Shown here piece by piece: positions 39,848 through 40,079 of a stretch of DNA of 40,079 bases. The position numbers were made by a program, and so were the translations under genes. Position 1 is the stretch's first letter; each line of letters opens with the position of its first letter. This stretch comes from Ilumatobacteraceae bacterium (GTDB lineage Bacteria; Actinomycetota; Acidimicrobiia; Acidimicrobiales; Ilumatobacteraceae), in assembly GCA_022843125.1 (NCBI GenBank), contig JALHOG010000048.1, positions 1 through 40,079 of the forward strand, written 5' to 3'. Under the pieces are notes generated by a model that did no database searches, had not been told where the DNA came from, and saw nothing but the letters and a program-made list of their open reading frames with translations.

Positions 39848-40079
39848 TCAGGCGTCGGCTGCGGGAGCCTCGACGTCGTCGGCGGGAGCCTCGACGTCGT
39901 CGGCGGGAGCCTCGACTGCTTCGCCAGCAGCTGGCTTGGCCTTGCTGGCGGCGAGACCGTGCTCGCGGTCAGCCTGGGCGCGGGCGGCGGCGGCGCGGGC
40001 CTCGGCCTGTGCCTGCGCGAACGCTGCCTCTTCTTCGGGGCTGCGCTCCTGCTTGGGTGCTTCCTCGACGGCACCAGCG
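39848..40079 (-). CDS. rpsB: 30S ribosomal protein S2, C-terminal extension (truncated by window)
   Basis: An open minus-strand frame enters from the window end and stops with TGA at 39850-39848. The 76 visible residues are Ala/Glu-rich with no hydrophobic core: KQERSPEEEAAFAQAQAEAR, AQADREHGLAASKAKP and an acidic tail repeating EAPADDV. Position directly before tsf makes this the C-terminal tail of S2, though no conserved S2 core is within the window. The tail repeat comes from a 21-bp DNA repeat. Confidence 0.75.
   Translation of the reverse strand, partial: AGAVEEAPKQERSPEEEAAFAQAQAEARAAAARAQADREHGLAASKAKPAAGEAVEAPADDVEAPADDVEAPAADA
39860..39916. repeat. 21-bp tandem repeat in the rpsB tail
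   Basis: The unit GCGGGAGCCTCGACGTCGTC plus one G occurs in almost three copies, encoding (EAPADDV)n on the minus strand. Confidence 0.8.

Overview
This is a 40 kb, high-GC, densely packed chromosomal window from an actinobacterium. The support is a mycothiol-dependent formaldehyde dehydrogenase (mscR), the actinobacterial/archaeal mismatch endonuclease NucS, an actinobacterial LexA box in front of dinB, an Ino1-type inositol phosphate synthase, and a rpsB-tsf-pyrH-frr-cdsA-dxr-rseP-ispG neighbourhood. Overall protein flavour suggests class Acidimicrobiia (Ilumatobacter-like); that placement is inference from memory of the families, not a computed result. I see no tRNA, rRNA, CRISPR, IS element or prophage. 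No gene-free stretch exceeds 300 bases; the longest is 434-608, which holds a strong bidirectional hairpin.

Layout. 1-5998: end of ino1, a formyl-THF cyclo-ligase divergent from a flavin reductase, a DUF3054 membrane protein, a soluble PAS chemoreceptor, a RidA protein divergent from an adenylate kinase, a class II aldolase-like enzyme and an EamA transporter. 6090-9677: a minus-strand set (2-keto-4-pentenoate hydratase-like, class V aminotransferase, TauD-type dioxygenase) with a divergent TetR regulator, which looks like a small catabolic unit. 9756-12433: an EamA transporter and the ribosome-associated ABC-F protein EttA. 12485-20382: DNA polymerase IV with an SOS box, a CysQ-like phosphatase, an unrecognised His-rich membrane protein with a duplicated domain, an ABC1/UbiB kinase, NucS, and two related small membrane proteins flanking a DUF1203 protein. 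20474-23115: mscR, its metallo-beta-lactamase partner, and two AhpD/carboxymuconolactone-decarboxylase-like genes. The second of these has an in-frame TGA exactly where the second Cys of its CxxC redox motif should be. 23137-30742: a giant subtilisin-like lipoprotein, 4-alpha-glucanotransferase, a lipoprotein, mannose-6-phosphate isomerase and an SCO6745-family protein. 30780-40079: the essential cluster (minus strand) for the MEP isoprenoid pathway (dxr, ispG), CDP-diacylglycerol synthesis (cdsA), site-2 protease, ribosome recycling (frr), UMP kinase (pyrH), EF-Ts and S2. Two plus-strand genes (VOC, CPBP protease) interrupt it.

The observations most worth pursuing are: (1) the candidate selenoprotein at 22624-23115 (Cys-His-Thr-TGA with a possible SECIS hairpin right behind it); (2) a perfect 74-bp palindrome between the ABC1 kinase and nucS, related to a 15-bp-stem element after ettA; (3) the duplicated His/Cys-rich domain protein at 14563-16551; and (4) a window-wide promoter layout in which a TANNNT box sits 6-9 nt before the start codon, implying leaderless mRNAs for at least 14 genes.
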